This document shows positions 48,372 to 56,675 of a stretch of DNA of 64,000 nt, piece after piece. The position numbers and the translations under genes were made by a program. Where the stretch lies: NCBI GenBank assembly GCA_947489195.1, contig CANLCT010000002.1:1-64000 (forward strand). Reading direction: 5' to 3'. The notes under the pieces are model-generated. The model was not told where the DNA came from and did not search any database. It saw only the letters and a list, made by a program, of their open reading frames with translations. How positions within the stretch are numbered: the first letter of the stretch is position 1; the number at the start of each line of letters is the position of its first letter. Source of the stretch: an uncultured Aquimarina sp. GTDB taxonomy: Bacteria > Bacteroidota > Bacteroidia > Flavobacteriales > Flavobacteriaceae.

Positions 48372-49043
48372 TTACTTTATTTTAAATCGTGTATAAGTTA
48401 TGGCTTTATTTTTTTCAAGATACTGATTTTCATAGAAAGTTTGGATAGACAAGACCTCTTTAGGTGCGCCATCATTTTTATAAATATCATGGTTTGCATA
48501 TAGTACTTCGTGTCCTGCTCCATGTAACAAGCCAAGGGTGTAGCCATGCATAAACTCACTATCAGTTTTTAAATGCATAATTCCATCTTCGGCTAAAATA
48601 TTTTTATAATTAGCTAAAAAAGCGGCATTAGTCATTCGGTGTTTGGTGCGTTTATATTTTATTTGTGGATCGGGAAAAGTAATCCAAATTTCGGCAATCT
48701 CTCCTCGATCAAAAATAAAGTTGATTAACTCAATTTGTGTGCGTATAAAATATACGTTGTTTAATTTTTCTTCGGTAGCAGTTTTGGCACCTCGCCAAAA
48801 ACGAGCTCCTTTAATGTCAATACCAATAAAGTTTTTTTCTGGATATAATTGTGCTAAACCAACTGTATATTCGCCTTTGCCACAACCTAATTCTAAAACA
48901 ATTGGGTGGTCGTTTCCAAAACGTTTATTCCAGTTTCCTTTTAAATCGAAACTATTTTCAGTAACCTCTTCTCGGGTTGGTTGAATTACATTTTCAAAAG
49001 TCTTATTCTCGTTAAAACGTTTTAGCTTATTTTTACTTCCCAC
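48372..49043 (-). CDS. trmB: tRNA (guanine-N7)-methyltransferase
   Basis: The 223-residue product has the TrmB order: GSKNKLKRFNENKTFENV, the SAM-binding GCGKGEYTVGLA, and TFPDPQIKYKRTKHRM with the conserved Asp and basic patch that positions G46 of tRNA. The reaction makes 7-methylguanosine. The window shows no ATG; I choose the GTG at 49043, so that the protein starts 'MGSKNK' as in relatives; GTG at 49049 is the alternative. LysE follows directly. Confidence 0.92.
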   Translation of the reverse strand: MGSKNKLKRFNENKTFENVIQPTREEVTENSFDLKGNWNKRFGNDHPIVLELGCGKGEYTVGLAQLYPEKNFIGIDIKGARFWRGAKTATEEKLNNVYFIRTQIELINFIFDRGEIAEIWITFPDPQIKYKRTKHRMTNAAFLANYKNILAEDGIMHLKTDSEFMHGYTLGLLHGAGHEVLYANHDIYKNDGAPKEVLSIQTFYENQYLEKNKAITYTRFKIK

Positions 49044-49207
49044 AAACACAAATTTTATCCTTCTTCAAGGTTTACTATCAAATTTTATGCAAAATTAAGG
49101 AATAATACTAAGCTAATATTAAAATAGTTTATATCCCTTTTTTCAATAAGAATTTTTTGAAACGAAATTTCGAAAATTATTAATTATAAGGGTATTGAGA
49201 TGTTTAT

Positions 49208-49807
49208 TTATAATTTCTTGAAAATTCCAAATAATTCTTGCTGATCTCTTTCTGGTATTGAATTGTAGCAAGTGTTAAAGGAATGTACACTGAAATAAGG
49301 AGTAAAATAATTTAAGTAAACTGTTTTATCACCGCCGAATGGTCTGTTTTCTAAATTGTCTAATAGAGGAATGTTAAACCAAACACCTACTAATTTGCCT
49401 TCAGGTTTTAAAAGTTTATGCGTTTTTTTAGCATAAGCATTTCTGTTTTCGTCTGTTGGAGGAAAAGAACAAAAAAAAGTCTGTTCAAGAATTAAATCGT
49501 ATTGACCGTCATATTCAAAAAAATCTGCAAGTAGCAATCTATCTTTAGGAAAGTCTGGATTGCGTTCCGAAAATGAAGACAAAGGGAATTTAGAAATATC
49601 CATAATAGACACATTAGTAAAGCCTTGTCGGATTAAGTATTCTGCTTCATATCCATTTCCAGCTCCTGGTATTAATATGCTTATATTTTTATTAGTAAGC
49701 TGATCAATGTAAGTTTTTATTGGAGTCGAAGGGTATCCAATATCCCAACCGGTTCTCTTGTCTAAATAACGTTGTGTCCAATATGCTCTAATTTCAGAAT
49801 TTTTCAT
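49208..49807 (-). CDS. SAM-dependent methyltransferase, TPMT-like
   Basis: The 199-residue protein, started at the ATG at 49807 (MKNSEIRAYW), resembles thiopurine S-methyltransferase-type class I enzymes: WTQRYLDKRTGWDIGYPS, the SAM-binding ILIPGAGNGYEAEYL loop and a DLILEQTFFCSFPP segment. The likely substrates are small thiols, thiopurines or halides; this is not determined. It follows the AraC gene with about 13 bases between them, so that regulator may control it. Confidence 0.85.
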   Translation of the reverse strand: MKNSEIRAYWTQRYLDKRTGWDIGYPSTPIKTYIDQLTNKNISILIPGAGNGYEAEYLIRQGFTNVSIMDISKFPLSSFSERNPDFPKDRLLLADFFEYDGQYDLILEQTFFCSFPPTDENRNAYAKKTHKLLKPEGKLVGVWFNIPLLDNLENRPFGGDKTVYLNYFTPYFSVHSFNTCYNSIPERDQQELFGIFKKL

Positions 49808-49820
49808 GCAAATAATTGTT

Positions 49821-50711
49821 TTATTCAATTTTAGCAAGACTTTGTTCTCGATATACTTTTGGTGAGGTGCCTACAAACCGCTTAAAGTATTTTACAAAAT
49901 AAGAGGCATCTTCAAAACCAATTTTAAAAGCAACTTCTCCAATTTGTAAGCTGGTAAATCTCAATAAGCGTTTTGCTTCTAAAATAATACGCTCGGAAAT
50001 TAATTCTGACGCCGATTTTCCAATAACACTTTTGGTAATTGTGGTTAATGTTTTTGATGATATGTTTAATAATGTGGCATAGTCACTTACCGAAAGCCCA
50101 TTTTGATAATTTTCTTCAATGAGTTCTTTGTATTTAGCAAATTGAAGTTCATAATGGCTATTAAATTTAAGGTGAGTGTTTTCTCCTTTGCGATGAACAC
50201 GTTCTAAATTAATAAGTAATGATTTTAACGAAAAACGAATAATATCTTCGTATCCAAAAGCGCCTCTTGAGGTAAGTTCTTTTTTTATTAAATTGACATA
50301 AGAGTTAGCTATATCGGCAGTTTCATTATCAATAATATAACGCGGATTGCCAATAGCATTAAAAATGTTGTATTTTAAAAAAATATCAACATCGTTGTGC
50401 ATAAAAAAACTTTCATTAAAATGAATAAGATAACCTTGAACATCTAAATTTTCATCAAAGGCGTGTATGCGATCTTTTGATATAAATAGAATGGTATTTT
50501 TTTTAATAGTATAACTTTTAAAATCGATAATGTGTTTGCCACCATCATTAAAAAACCAAATAATTTGATAATAACTATGTGAATGCGCAATAGCAGCCAT
50601 ACTGCCACTGCGTTTTCGGTATTCGTTCAAATCATATATAGCAAACTGAAGTTTTTCAGGATGTGCTTTATGAAGATGATATTTTTCTATATTATTCTTT
50701 TGATCTTTCAA
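49821..50711 (-). CDS. AraC-family transcriptional regulator
   Basis: The 296-residue product has an N-terminal cupin-like sensing domain (about 15-150, SHSYYQIIWFFNDGGKHIIDF) and a C-terminal AraC/XylS DNA-binding domain (about 195-292) with two helix-turn-helix units, SVSDYATLLNISSKTLT and QIGEVAFKIGFEDASYFVKY. The start is TTG at 50711; no ATG covers the cupin domain. It probably regulates the following methyltransferase and perhaps the upstream amine oxidase in response to a small ligand. Confidence 0.9.
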   Translation of the reverse strand: MKDQKNNIEKYHLHKAHPEKLQFAIYDLNEYRKRSGSMAAIAHSHSYYQIIWFFNDGGKHIIDFKSYTIKKNTILFISKDRIHAFDENLDVQGYLIHFNESFFMHNDVDIFLKYNIFNAIGNPRYIIDNETADIANSYVNLIKKELTSRGAFGYEDIIRFSLKSLLINLERVHRKGENTHLKFNSHYELQFAKYKELIEENYQNGLSVSDYATLLNISSKTLTTITKSVIGKSASELISERIILEAKRLLRFTSLQIGEVAFKIGFEDASYFVKYFKRFVGTSPKVYREQSLAKIE

Positions 50712-50851
50712 ATTCAGAGTGTTAGGTCCTGTATTTCTAAAATACAGTTTTATAATTACATCTTTAGGTCAATTATTAATTAAAGTGATTGAGTTTGGTT
50801 AACTTATTTTAATTAACAATTGGTTTTAATTTAAAAGGCTTATACAATTTA

Positions 50852-51895
50852 TTAGCTTTTCAATACTTTTTTTGCAGCTAAAAGTCCGCTATAAATAGCG
50901 CCGTCCATATAGCCGCCATGTAAAGGTGAAGTTTCGGCACCCGAAAAAATAAGTTTGCCTTCTAAATAAGTTTTGTCAAACTCAGAATCACCATATCTGG
51001 GGCTCATGTAAATAGATTTTATTTTATTACACGATGTGTTTTTGTCTTGAGACCAATCTTTTTCTTCATAAGTAAGATAGTTAAGCACTTCGCTTCCTAA
51101 ATACTTTTGTAAGTGATCCAAAATTCGATTTTTACGCTCTTTGGCAGAAACATCTCTCATGCCTTCGTTTACAAATCCCATTAACGAAAAAGTTTTATTA
51201 TCGACATCACTATGATCATAAAGTTCTGTAACTACTCCAACTTGTCCAATAAGTGTACCCGATAAATCTTTAGTTCTCCAAAAAGGAGTTTTAAAAGTAA
51301 GTCCTACCTTTATAGCGTTACTCATCCAAGTATGCGTTTGTTTCATTGTTTTATATAGCGCATTAGGTAGCTCTGGCTCAAAGTTTATACGAGTGGTTAT
51401 TCTTGGCGGTATAGTTATTATAACTTTTTCTGCACTATATATGTCGTTATCTGTGTGTATTGTTAACAGGTTATTATTGTTTTTTATTTCTAAAACGGTA
51501 GAACCTGTTTTTATTCGATTTTTGCCAATGCTATTTATTAATGCATCTATTACGGTTGTTGATCCTCCTGCTATTCTATAGGCTGATGGTGTATTTGGAT
51601 CATTTTCAAAATAATGGGCAGGTGACATGGTGCTATACACTAAAACACTTTTTCCTTTGCTGTATTGATGAAATTTATCAATTTTTAATTCATCTAGTAG
51701 AGCATTTACATTTTGATGATGATTGTGAAACCACGTAGCTCCAAAATCAATACCGTTGTCAGTAAAAATTCGCCCGCCAGTTCGGTCTCTGGATTCTAAA
51801 ATCATAAAATCAGACTTGCCAGACTTTTGTAGCATATATGCTGTAGTAAGGCCCGAAAGACCCGCGCCAATTATAATGTATTTTTTTTTTGACAT
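50852..51895 (-). CDS. Flavin monoamine oxidase family protein
   Basis: The 347-residue protein starts with the FAD-binding GAGLSGLTTAYMLQ motif (residues about 10-24) and the ESRDRTGGRIFTDNG segment that contacts the cofactor, and ends with the second FAD element SGAETSPLHGGYMDGAIYSG. It would oxidise amines or related substrates with reduction of FAD and then oxygen. It is shorter than typical eukaryotic MAO and lacks a signal peptide and membrane anchor, so it should be cytosolic. Its substrate is unknown. Confidence 0.88.
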   Translation of the reverse strand: MSKKKYIIIGAGLSGLTTAYMLQKSGKSDFMILESRDRTGGRIFTDNGIDFGATWFHNHHQNVNALLDELKIDKFHQYSKGKSVLVYSTMSPAHYFENDPNTPSAYRIAGGSTTVIDALINSIGKNRIKTGSTVLEIKNNNNLLTIHTDNDIYSAEKVIITIPPRITTRINFEPELPNALYKTMKQTHTWMSNAIKVGLTFKTPFWRTKDLSGTLIGQVGVVTELYDHSDVDNKTFSLMGFVNEGMRDVSAKERKNRILDHLQKYLGSEVLNYLTYEEKDWSQDKNTSCNKIKSIYMSPRYGDSEFDKTYLEGKLIFSGAETSPLHGGYMDGAIYSGLLAAKKVLKS

Positions 51896-52015
51896 AAAAA
51901 AATGGAGTTAATATCTGTTACTTAAAAAACCATTGTAAGTTTTGAGTGAAAAATTCTAAATAATTTAAAGTTGAATAAAATCCTTCGCTTTTTTTACGAT
52001 AATGTAAATAAGGTA

Positions 52016-52039
52016 TTGTAAAACAAATTTGTTTTACAA
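52016..52039. repeat. Perfect 24-bp palindrome
   Basis: The 12-base half-site ttgtaaaacaaa is followed immediately by its exact reverse complement with no spacer. It abuts the terminator hairpin at 52040-52078. The pair could be a binding site for a dimeric regulator, or simply part of a longer symmetric structure. Confidence 0.6.
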
Positions 52040-52078
52040 ATTAATAAGTACTGGCATTTTATGCCAGTACTTATTAAT
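52040..52078. terminator. Perfect 17-bp hairpin downstream of the SDR gene
   Basis: The stem (attaataagtactggca, 52040-52056, with 52062-52078) encloses a 5-base AT loop. It lies just after the SDR stop (minus strand) and upstream of the amine oxidase gene, so it probably terminates the SDR transcript. Confidence 0.75.
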
Positions 52079-52096
52079 TGATTTATGCTACTTTAT

Positions 52097-52846
52097 TTAA
52101 TTTCTTCCAGACATTACTCCACCGTCAGTATCCCAGATAGCTCCGGTTACCCATCCAGCTTTATCTGATAATAGGTATGAAATTGTATCTGCTACATCTT
52201 TAGCTTTACCATTTCTTCCAATTGGGTGAAAACCATGGAAATTTTGAAGAGCATCATGCGCTTCTTGTTTTCCGCCAAAGACACTTTCATAAACGGGTGT
52301 TTCAACAACAGCAGGAGATACTGCGTTAACACGTATTTTGTGATCAGCAAGTTCCATAGCTAGGTGTTGTGTTAATGAGTGTAATCCTGCTTTTTGCATA
52401 GAGTATGCCGATGATGGAGTTGCTTTTACAGCTTGTTTTGCCCACATTGATCCTACATTTACAATTGATCCACCTTCAGTTTCTTTCATTTTTTTTGCAG
52501 CAGTTTGCGTAATAAAAAAGAAACCTCTGTTTAAATCTTGGTAAGAATCGTAGTCTGCAACAGTATGGTCTAAAAATGATTTAGGACCAAAAATTCCTGA
52601 TGCATTTACTAAATAATCTAAATTATCCCAAGTATTTACTTGTTGGTTTAAAGCCTCCACTTCGTTTGCATTGGTAATATCTACTTTATGCGTGTGTAAA
52701 TTTCCAGATGCTTCATTTTTAAACGTATTTAATTTAGTGTCATTTGTTCCTACAACATGTACTTCAACGCCTTCTGCTAGTAAATTTTCAGCTGTTGCGC
52801 GTCCAATACCACTGCTTCCTCCTATAACTAATGCTCTTTTGCTCAT
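52097..52846 (-). CDS. Short-chain dehydrogenase/reductase (SDR)
   Basis: I start at the ATG at 52846 ([10 protein letters not shown], 249 residues). The N-terminal NAD(P)-binding Rossmann motif [18 protein letters not shown], the catalytic VNVGSMWAK Ser and YSMQKAG Tyr-Lys, and the [22 protein letters not shown]-terminal region define a classical SDR. The reaction would be NAD(P)-dependent oxidation or reduction of an alcohol or ketone; the substrate is unknown. A promoter candidate lies about 35 bases upstream. Confidence 0.92.
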   Translation of the reverse strand: MSKRALVIGGSSGIGRATAENLLAEGVEVHVVGTNDTKLNTFKNEASGNLHTHKVDITNANEVEALNQQVNTWDNLDYLVNASGIFGPKSFLDHTVADYDSYQDLNRGFFFITQTAAKKMKETEGGSIVNVGSMWAKQAVKATPSSAYSMQKAGLHSLTQHLAMELADHKIRVNAVSPAVVETPVYESVFGGKQEAHDALQNFHGFHPIGRNGKAKDVADTISYLLSDKAGWVTGAIWDTDGGVMSGRN

Positions 52847-53159
52847 AATATAATTTGTTTGAATTAAATTTAATGTTGACAAAGTTATAACGATGGTGTA
52901 TCCTTTACGTGGTGCGGAATAGAAAATAAATGGTAATTTTAGGAAGTCGTCATAATTATTTTATTTTAATAAAGCTGATGTTGTATAAAAAAACAAATTC
53001 TTTCTGTTTAAAATAGTATAAAATTTAATAACTAATAATACTAGATTGTTACTAGATAAGTAGTCTGTTTTTTTCAATTTGTCTCAAACTACCATCTATT
53101 TTCTAAAATGTACTATTTGATCAGTGTGGTTACCTGTATCTTTGGGTTTAATAGTGTAA
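52847..53159. other. Intergenic region between SDR and VOC genes
   Basis: About 310 bases without a gene. It contains the SDR promoter candidate (52880-52887, minus strand) and AT-rich filler. No terminator or repeat is evident, and no ATG precedes the VOC coding frame, as discussed under findings. Confidence 0.5.
52880..52887 (-). promoter_or_regulatory. Candidate -7 box for the SDR gene
   Basis: On the minus strand the sequence TAACTTTG fits TAnnTTTG about 35 bases upstream of the ATG at 52846. No clear TTG -33 box lies at the usual spacing. Confidence 0.4.
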
Positions 53160-53252
53160 ACTAAGATAGGTATTAAAGGAGTAATTGATCATATTGTATA
53201 TACTGTTTTTGATTTAAAATCTGCTATTCAGGTTTTTACTGAAAAGTTAGGT
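53160..53252 (+). other. Upstream coding extension of the VOC protein without a canonical start
   Basis: Reading in frame with the VOC gene from 53160 (after the stop TAA at 53157-53159) gives KIGIKGVIDHIVYTVFDLKS and more, the typical N-terminal beta-alpha unit of the family with its metal-binding His in IDHIV. No ATG, GTG or TTG occurs in this stretch. The true start may be a non-canonical codon (ATA at 53166 or ATT at 53172), or an ATG has been lost by mutation. Confidence 0.6.
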
Positions 53253-53801
53253 GTGTCGCCTATTTTTGGAGGTTACCATAAAAATCAAGGGACAAAAAAT
53301 GCTTTAATTAATTTAAATAATGAATGTTATTTAGAATTGCTAGCAGTTGACACCGAAAATAGCGCAATTTCTGCACCCCGATGGATGGGAGTTGATGCCT
53401 TAACTAAAAATCAAATAACTCGTTTTGCATTAAAATCATCAGATTTAAAAAGAGATTCTGAGGTGTTAAAATATTATGATAAAAAAATGGGAATTTTGAG
53501 TAATGGTTTTCGTCAGATGCAAAATGGAAGTGTGCTAAAATGGGAATTAACATGCCCATTAGCTTTGCCAGAAGTAGAAATTGTTCCTTTTTTAATTGAT
53601 TGGTCAACCAGTGAAATACATCCTTCCATTCATTTACCAAATATGGGGTGTAGGCTAGTTAAATTATTCGGAACACATCCGAACCCCAAAAAGTTTAATC
53701 ATTTGTTTGAAATGCTTAACTTTTCAATGCAAATAGATAAAGCAAATAAAGTCAGTTTAAAAATGGTGCTCGAAACACCTAATGGGCTTGTAGTGTTGTA
53801 A
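53253..53801 (+). CDS. VOC / glyoxalase-like protein, start uncertain
   Basis: Started at the first canonical codon (GTG, 53253) it is 182 residues. The sequence resembles glyoxalase-3-like VOC proteins (LNNECYLELLAVDTENS, WELTCPLALPEVEIVPFLIDW, HPSIHLPNMGC). Typical members have a metal-binding His before this start, which is encoded in the extension 53160-53252, so the GTG product would miss part of the fold. It is followed 15 bases later by the lipoprotein gene. Substrate unknown. Confidence 0.75.
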   Translation: MSPIFGGYHKNQGTKNALINLNNECYLELLAVDTENSAISAPRWMGVDALTKNQITRFALKSSDLKRDSEVLKYYDKKMGILSNGFRQMQNGSVLKWELTCPLALPEVEIVPFLIDWSTSEIHPSIHLPNMGCRLVKLFGTHPNPKKFNHLFEMLNFSMQIDKANKVSLKMVLETPNGLVVL

Positions 53802-53816
53802 ATAATAAACGAACTA

Positions 53817-54623
53817 ATGAAAAAAAATATATTCTATGCTGCCTGGTTTTTGTTTCTATTAATAGCATGTAATAAAGCTAAGAATGGGAAAACAGAAACA
53901 TATTCGAGCAGTGTAATTGAGTCACAGGAAAAAAAACAAAAGGATCCATCAAAAGCAGACCGTATTATTGATAAAGCAATACAGGCTCATGGTGGAGGTT
54001 TATACGATACGGCGGATTATTCATTTGTGTTTCGAAAAAAGAAATATCAATTCACAAATAAAAACAGCGAATACAGTTACTCTGTAACTCAAGAAAAAGA
54101 AGGAGATATAATTGAGGATTTTATAGTTAATGGAAAATTTGAACGGCAAGTAAATGGAGAGCCAATTAGCCTTACTAAAAAGCAAATCGAAGCTGCTCAA
54201 GGAGCGCTAAATTCTGTAATATATTTTGCAACCCTTCCTTATAAACTTAAAGATGCTTCTGTTAACAAAAAATTTATAGAAACTACCGTTATAAAAAAAG
54301 AAAATTACGACTTAGTAGAAGTAACGTTTGATGAACAAGGAGGGGGTAAAGATCATGACGATGTATTTCATTATTGGATTAATCAAAAAACGAATAAAAT
54401 AGATTATTTAGCCTATAACTATAAAGTAAATAAAGGAGGCGTTCGTTTTAGAAGTTTTTATAACAGAAGAATAATCGAGGGGGTTACTTTTCAAGATTAT
54501 GTGAATTGGAAAGCAGATTTAGGAACCCCCTTAAAAGAGCTGCCAGTTTTGTTTGAAGCAGGAAGCTTAAAAGAATTATCGCGCATTGAAACAGAAAGTA
54601 TTGTAAATATGAAAACTAAATAA
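53817..54623 (+). CDS. DUF6503-like lipoprotein
   Basis: The 268-residue product begins MKKNIFYAAWFLFLLIACNK, with lipobox LIAC (Cys 18) and a charged linker. The mature part has the AIQAHGGGLYDTADYSFVFRKKKY start and repeated long beta-strands (FHYWINQKTNKIDYLAYNY, VRFRSFYNRRIIEGVTF) as in LolA-like or DUF6503 periplasmic proteins of flavobacteria. It is lipid-anchored, probably in the outer membrane. It forms a short operon with the DUF2911 and DinB genes downstream. Confidence 0.82.
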   Translation: MKKNIFYAAWFLFLLIACNKAKNGKTETYSSSVIESQEKKQKDPSKADRIIDKAIQAHGGGLYDTADYSFVFRKKKYQFTNKNSEYSYSVTQEKEGDIIEDFIVNGKFERQVNGEPISLTKKQIEAAQGALNSVIYFATLPYKLKDASVNKKFIETTVIKKENYDLVEVTFDEQGGGKDHDDVFHYWINQKTNKIDYLAYNYKVNKGGVRFRSFYNRRIIEGVTFQDYVNWKADLGTPLKELPVLFEAGSLKELSRIETESIVNMKTK

Positions 54624-54637
54624 CTTATTTATCTATT

Positions 54638-55213
54638 ATGAAAAAATATTTAATATTAATTGTTATTGCTTTTGCTTGCTCTCAAATAAAAGCGCAAAAG
54701 TTTGAAAAATTAGATAAAAGTCCTATGGATAGGGCGTATTACCCAGCCAATGCAGCTATTCGTTTTTTTGAAAAAACGGAAAAAGAAAAGAAAGCGGCCG
54801 AACCTAAAGTAAGAGTTAGTTATTCGCGACCTTCAAAAAAAGGAAGAGAGATATTTGGGGCGCTTTTAAAATTTAATGAACCTTGGCGAATTGGAGCAAA
54901 TGAGTCTACAGAAATAATTTTTATGACTGATGTTGTTTTTGGAGGAACGGATATTAAAGCAGGGCGTTATTCTCTTATCGCCATTCCAGAGCAAAATCAA
55001 TGGACTCTTAAGTTAAATACGCTGCTTGATGGTTGGGGTAATTATGGTTATAAGCCTTCGCAAGATATTGCAAGTATTACTGTGCCAACACAAATATCAA
55101 AAAAAGTAATTGAACAGCTATCAATGGCATTGTATAAAGTTTCAGAAAATAAAATACATTTAAAAATAGGGTGGGACAATACTTTTGCAGAATTTCCAAT
55201 GACATTAAAATAA
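54638..55213 (+). CDS. DUF2911 family secreted protein
   Basis: The 191-residue protein has a signal peptide ending IKAQ (residue about 20) and the DUF2911 core: RAYYPANAAIRFF, VRVSYSRPSKKGREIFG, LLKFNEPWRIGANESTEI, and the beta region DIKAGRYSLIAIPEQNQWTL. The function of the family is not known. It follows the DUF6503-like gene by 14 bases and precedes the DinB gene by 12. Confidence 0.88.
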   Translation: MKKYLILIVIAFACSQIKAQKFEKLDKSPMDRAYYPANAAIRFFEKTEKEKKAAEPKVRVSYSRPSKKGREIFGALLKFNEPWRIGANESTEIIFMTDVVFGGTDIKAGRYSLIAIPEQNQWTLKLNTLLDGWGNYGYKPSQDIASITVPTQISKKVIEQLSMALYKVSENKIHLKIGWDNTFAEFPMTLK

Positions 55214-55225
55214 CACAAAATAATT

Positions 55226-55726
55226 ATGATACTTAAAGATATTATTTTACAAGAATTTAAAGACGAAATGGAAACTACCATTCGTATTTTTGAAGCGGTA
55301 ACCGATGATATTTTTGATTTTACACCACATAAAAAATCAAAAACTGTAGCAGCACTCGCTAATCATATGACAGAAATTCCTAGTTGGGTTTCGGGTATAT
55401 TAAGTGGGGCTGAATTAGATTGGATGCACTACACACCACCTGTTAAAATTACAAACGCTTCAGATTTGGTAGCTACGTATAAAAGTAATGTCGAAATTGC
55501 TATAAAAGCTTTTGATAATATAAGCAACGACGATTTAAATGCGCAATGGACTATGAAAAAAGGAGATTTTACTTTTTTTACATTACCTAAATATGCGGTG
55601 CTAAGAAAATTAATTATCAATCATACCATTCACCATAGAGCGCAAATGGGGCTATACTTGCGTTTAAATAGCATAAATGTTCCTGCTAGTTATGTGTCGT
55701 CGGCAGATGAAAATTTATTTGCATAA
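55226..55726 (+). CDS. DinB-like protein
   Basis: The 166-residue product is a helical bundle in the DinB/YfiT style: MILKDIILQEFKDEMETTIR, the HMTEIPSW first His, and the paired HHTIHHRAQMG-type motif (here NHTIHHRAQMGLYLRL) that binds a divalent metal. In relatives these proteins are metal-dependent transferases or of unknown role. It is the last gene of the operon beginning with the VOC gene. Confidence 0.85.
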   Translation: MILKDIILQEFKDEMETTIRIFEAVTDDIFDFTPHKKSKTVAALANHMTEIPSWVSGILSGAELDWMHYTPPVKITNASDLVATYKSNVEIAIKAFDNISNDDLNAQWTMKKGDFTFFTLPKYAVLRKLIINHTIHHRAQMGLYLRLNSINVPASYVSSADENLFA

Positions 55727-55786
55727 AATAATAAGCAGCAAGTAAATCGATCTATTTTCATAGTTTTTAGGTGATAATTATACTGT

Positions 55787-56311
55787 ATGGCAATATTAAA
55801 AGTGATAAAAATGGGACATCCTACGCTGCGAATGACATCTGGTGTTGTTGGAGAGGAGCTTGGGTCGTTTGAATTTCAGGCTTTTATTGATGATCTTATT
55901 CATACCATGCGTAATCATAATGGAGCTGGTATTGCAGCACCTCAGGTGGCTTGTTTAAAAAGGGTATTTGTAATGGAAATGCAAAATAATCCTAGGTACC
56001 CAAATAAAGATTCTTTTTTGCTTGAGGTAGTTGTAAATCCCGAAATTGAATTTATCGATAATGAATTGGTTGATAGTTGGGAAGGTTGCCTTTCTATTCC
56101 TAATATACGAGGCAAACTAAAAAGGCATAAAAATATTATTCTTAAAGGTAAAAACCGAGTGGGGGAATATTTTGAAAAAAAACTAAATGGTTTTGCAGCA
56201 ATTGTTGCACAGCACGAATTAGATCATTTAAATGGAACATTACTTATAGATAGAATGGATACCATGCAAACGCTTACGTTTCAGGAAGAATACGAAAAGT
56301 ACTGGATGTAA
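55787..56311 (+). CDS. def: Peptide deformylase
   Basis: The 174-residue enzyme carries all three signatures: GIAAPQV (48-54), EGCLS (99-103) with the metal-binding Cys, and HELDH (143-147) with two metal His and the catalytic Glu. It removes the formyl group from nascent proteins in the cytosol. It is slightly short at the C-terminus for a full-length family member but complete in the core. It starts ATG at 55787. Confidence 0.95.
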   Translation: MAILKVIKMGHPTLRMTSGVVGEELGSFEFQAFIDDLIHTMRNHNGAGIAAPQVACLKRVFVMEMQNNPRYPNKDSFLLEVVVNPEIEFIDNELVDSWEGCLSIPNIRGKLKRHKNIILKGKNRVGEYFEKKLNGFAAIVAQHELDHLNGTLLIDRMDTMQTLTFQEEYEKYWM

Positions 56312-56342
56312 TTTAAAAACGACAAGATCAAACTACTTTATG

Positions 56343-56675
56343 ATGAAAATTGATTATAATAATAAAACCTTTAAAGTTGTCAGTGATAATGATGATGTTA
56401 CTCATTTTAAATACTACCAAAAAGAAGATGTCGTTTGGGGTGAGTACCAAGGCGGAGGGGTTACAAAAGGGAGCTTAATTGCTAAAGTTGATAGTAAAAA
56501 TGCACTACATATGCATTATCAGCACTTAAATGCTAAAATGGAATTTAAATTAGGAAAATGCATCTCTGTTCCGAAAATATTAAGCGATGGACGTATTGAG
56601 CTATTTGAAAAATACGAATCTGTAAATACAGAAGTGGTTTCTAAAGGAGAAATTACATTGATAGAAGTATTGTAA
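56343..56675 (+). CDS. Small conserved protein of unknown function
   Basis: The 110-residue product (ATG at 56343; the adjacent ATG at 56340 would add one residue) contains long strands (FKYYQKEDVVWGEYQGGGVTKG, HMHYQHLNAKMEFKLG) like a small beta-barrel. Family members are often labelled n-acetylglutamate synthase, which I do not support. Its stop abuts the start of the M14-like gene, so the two are coupled. Confidence 0.7.
   Translation: MKIDYNNKTFKVVSDNDDVTHFKYYQKEDVVWGEYQGGGVTKGSLIAKVDSKNALHMHYQHLNAKMEFKLGKCISVPKILSDGRIELFEKYESVNTEVVSKGEITLIEVL

Noticed and set aside
56340-56675. N-acetylglutamate synthase
   Set aside because: Relatives carry this label, but the sequence has no acetyltransferase motif, so the name was not used.
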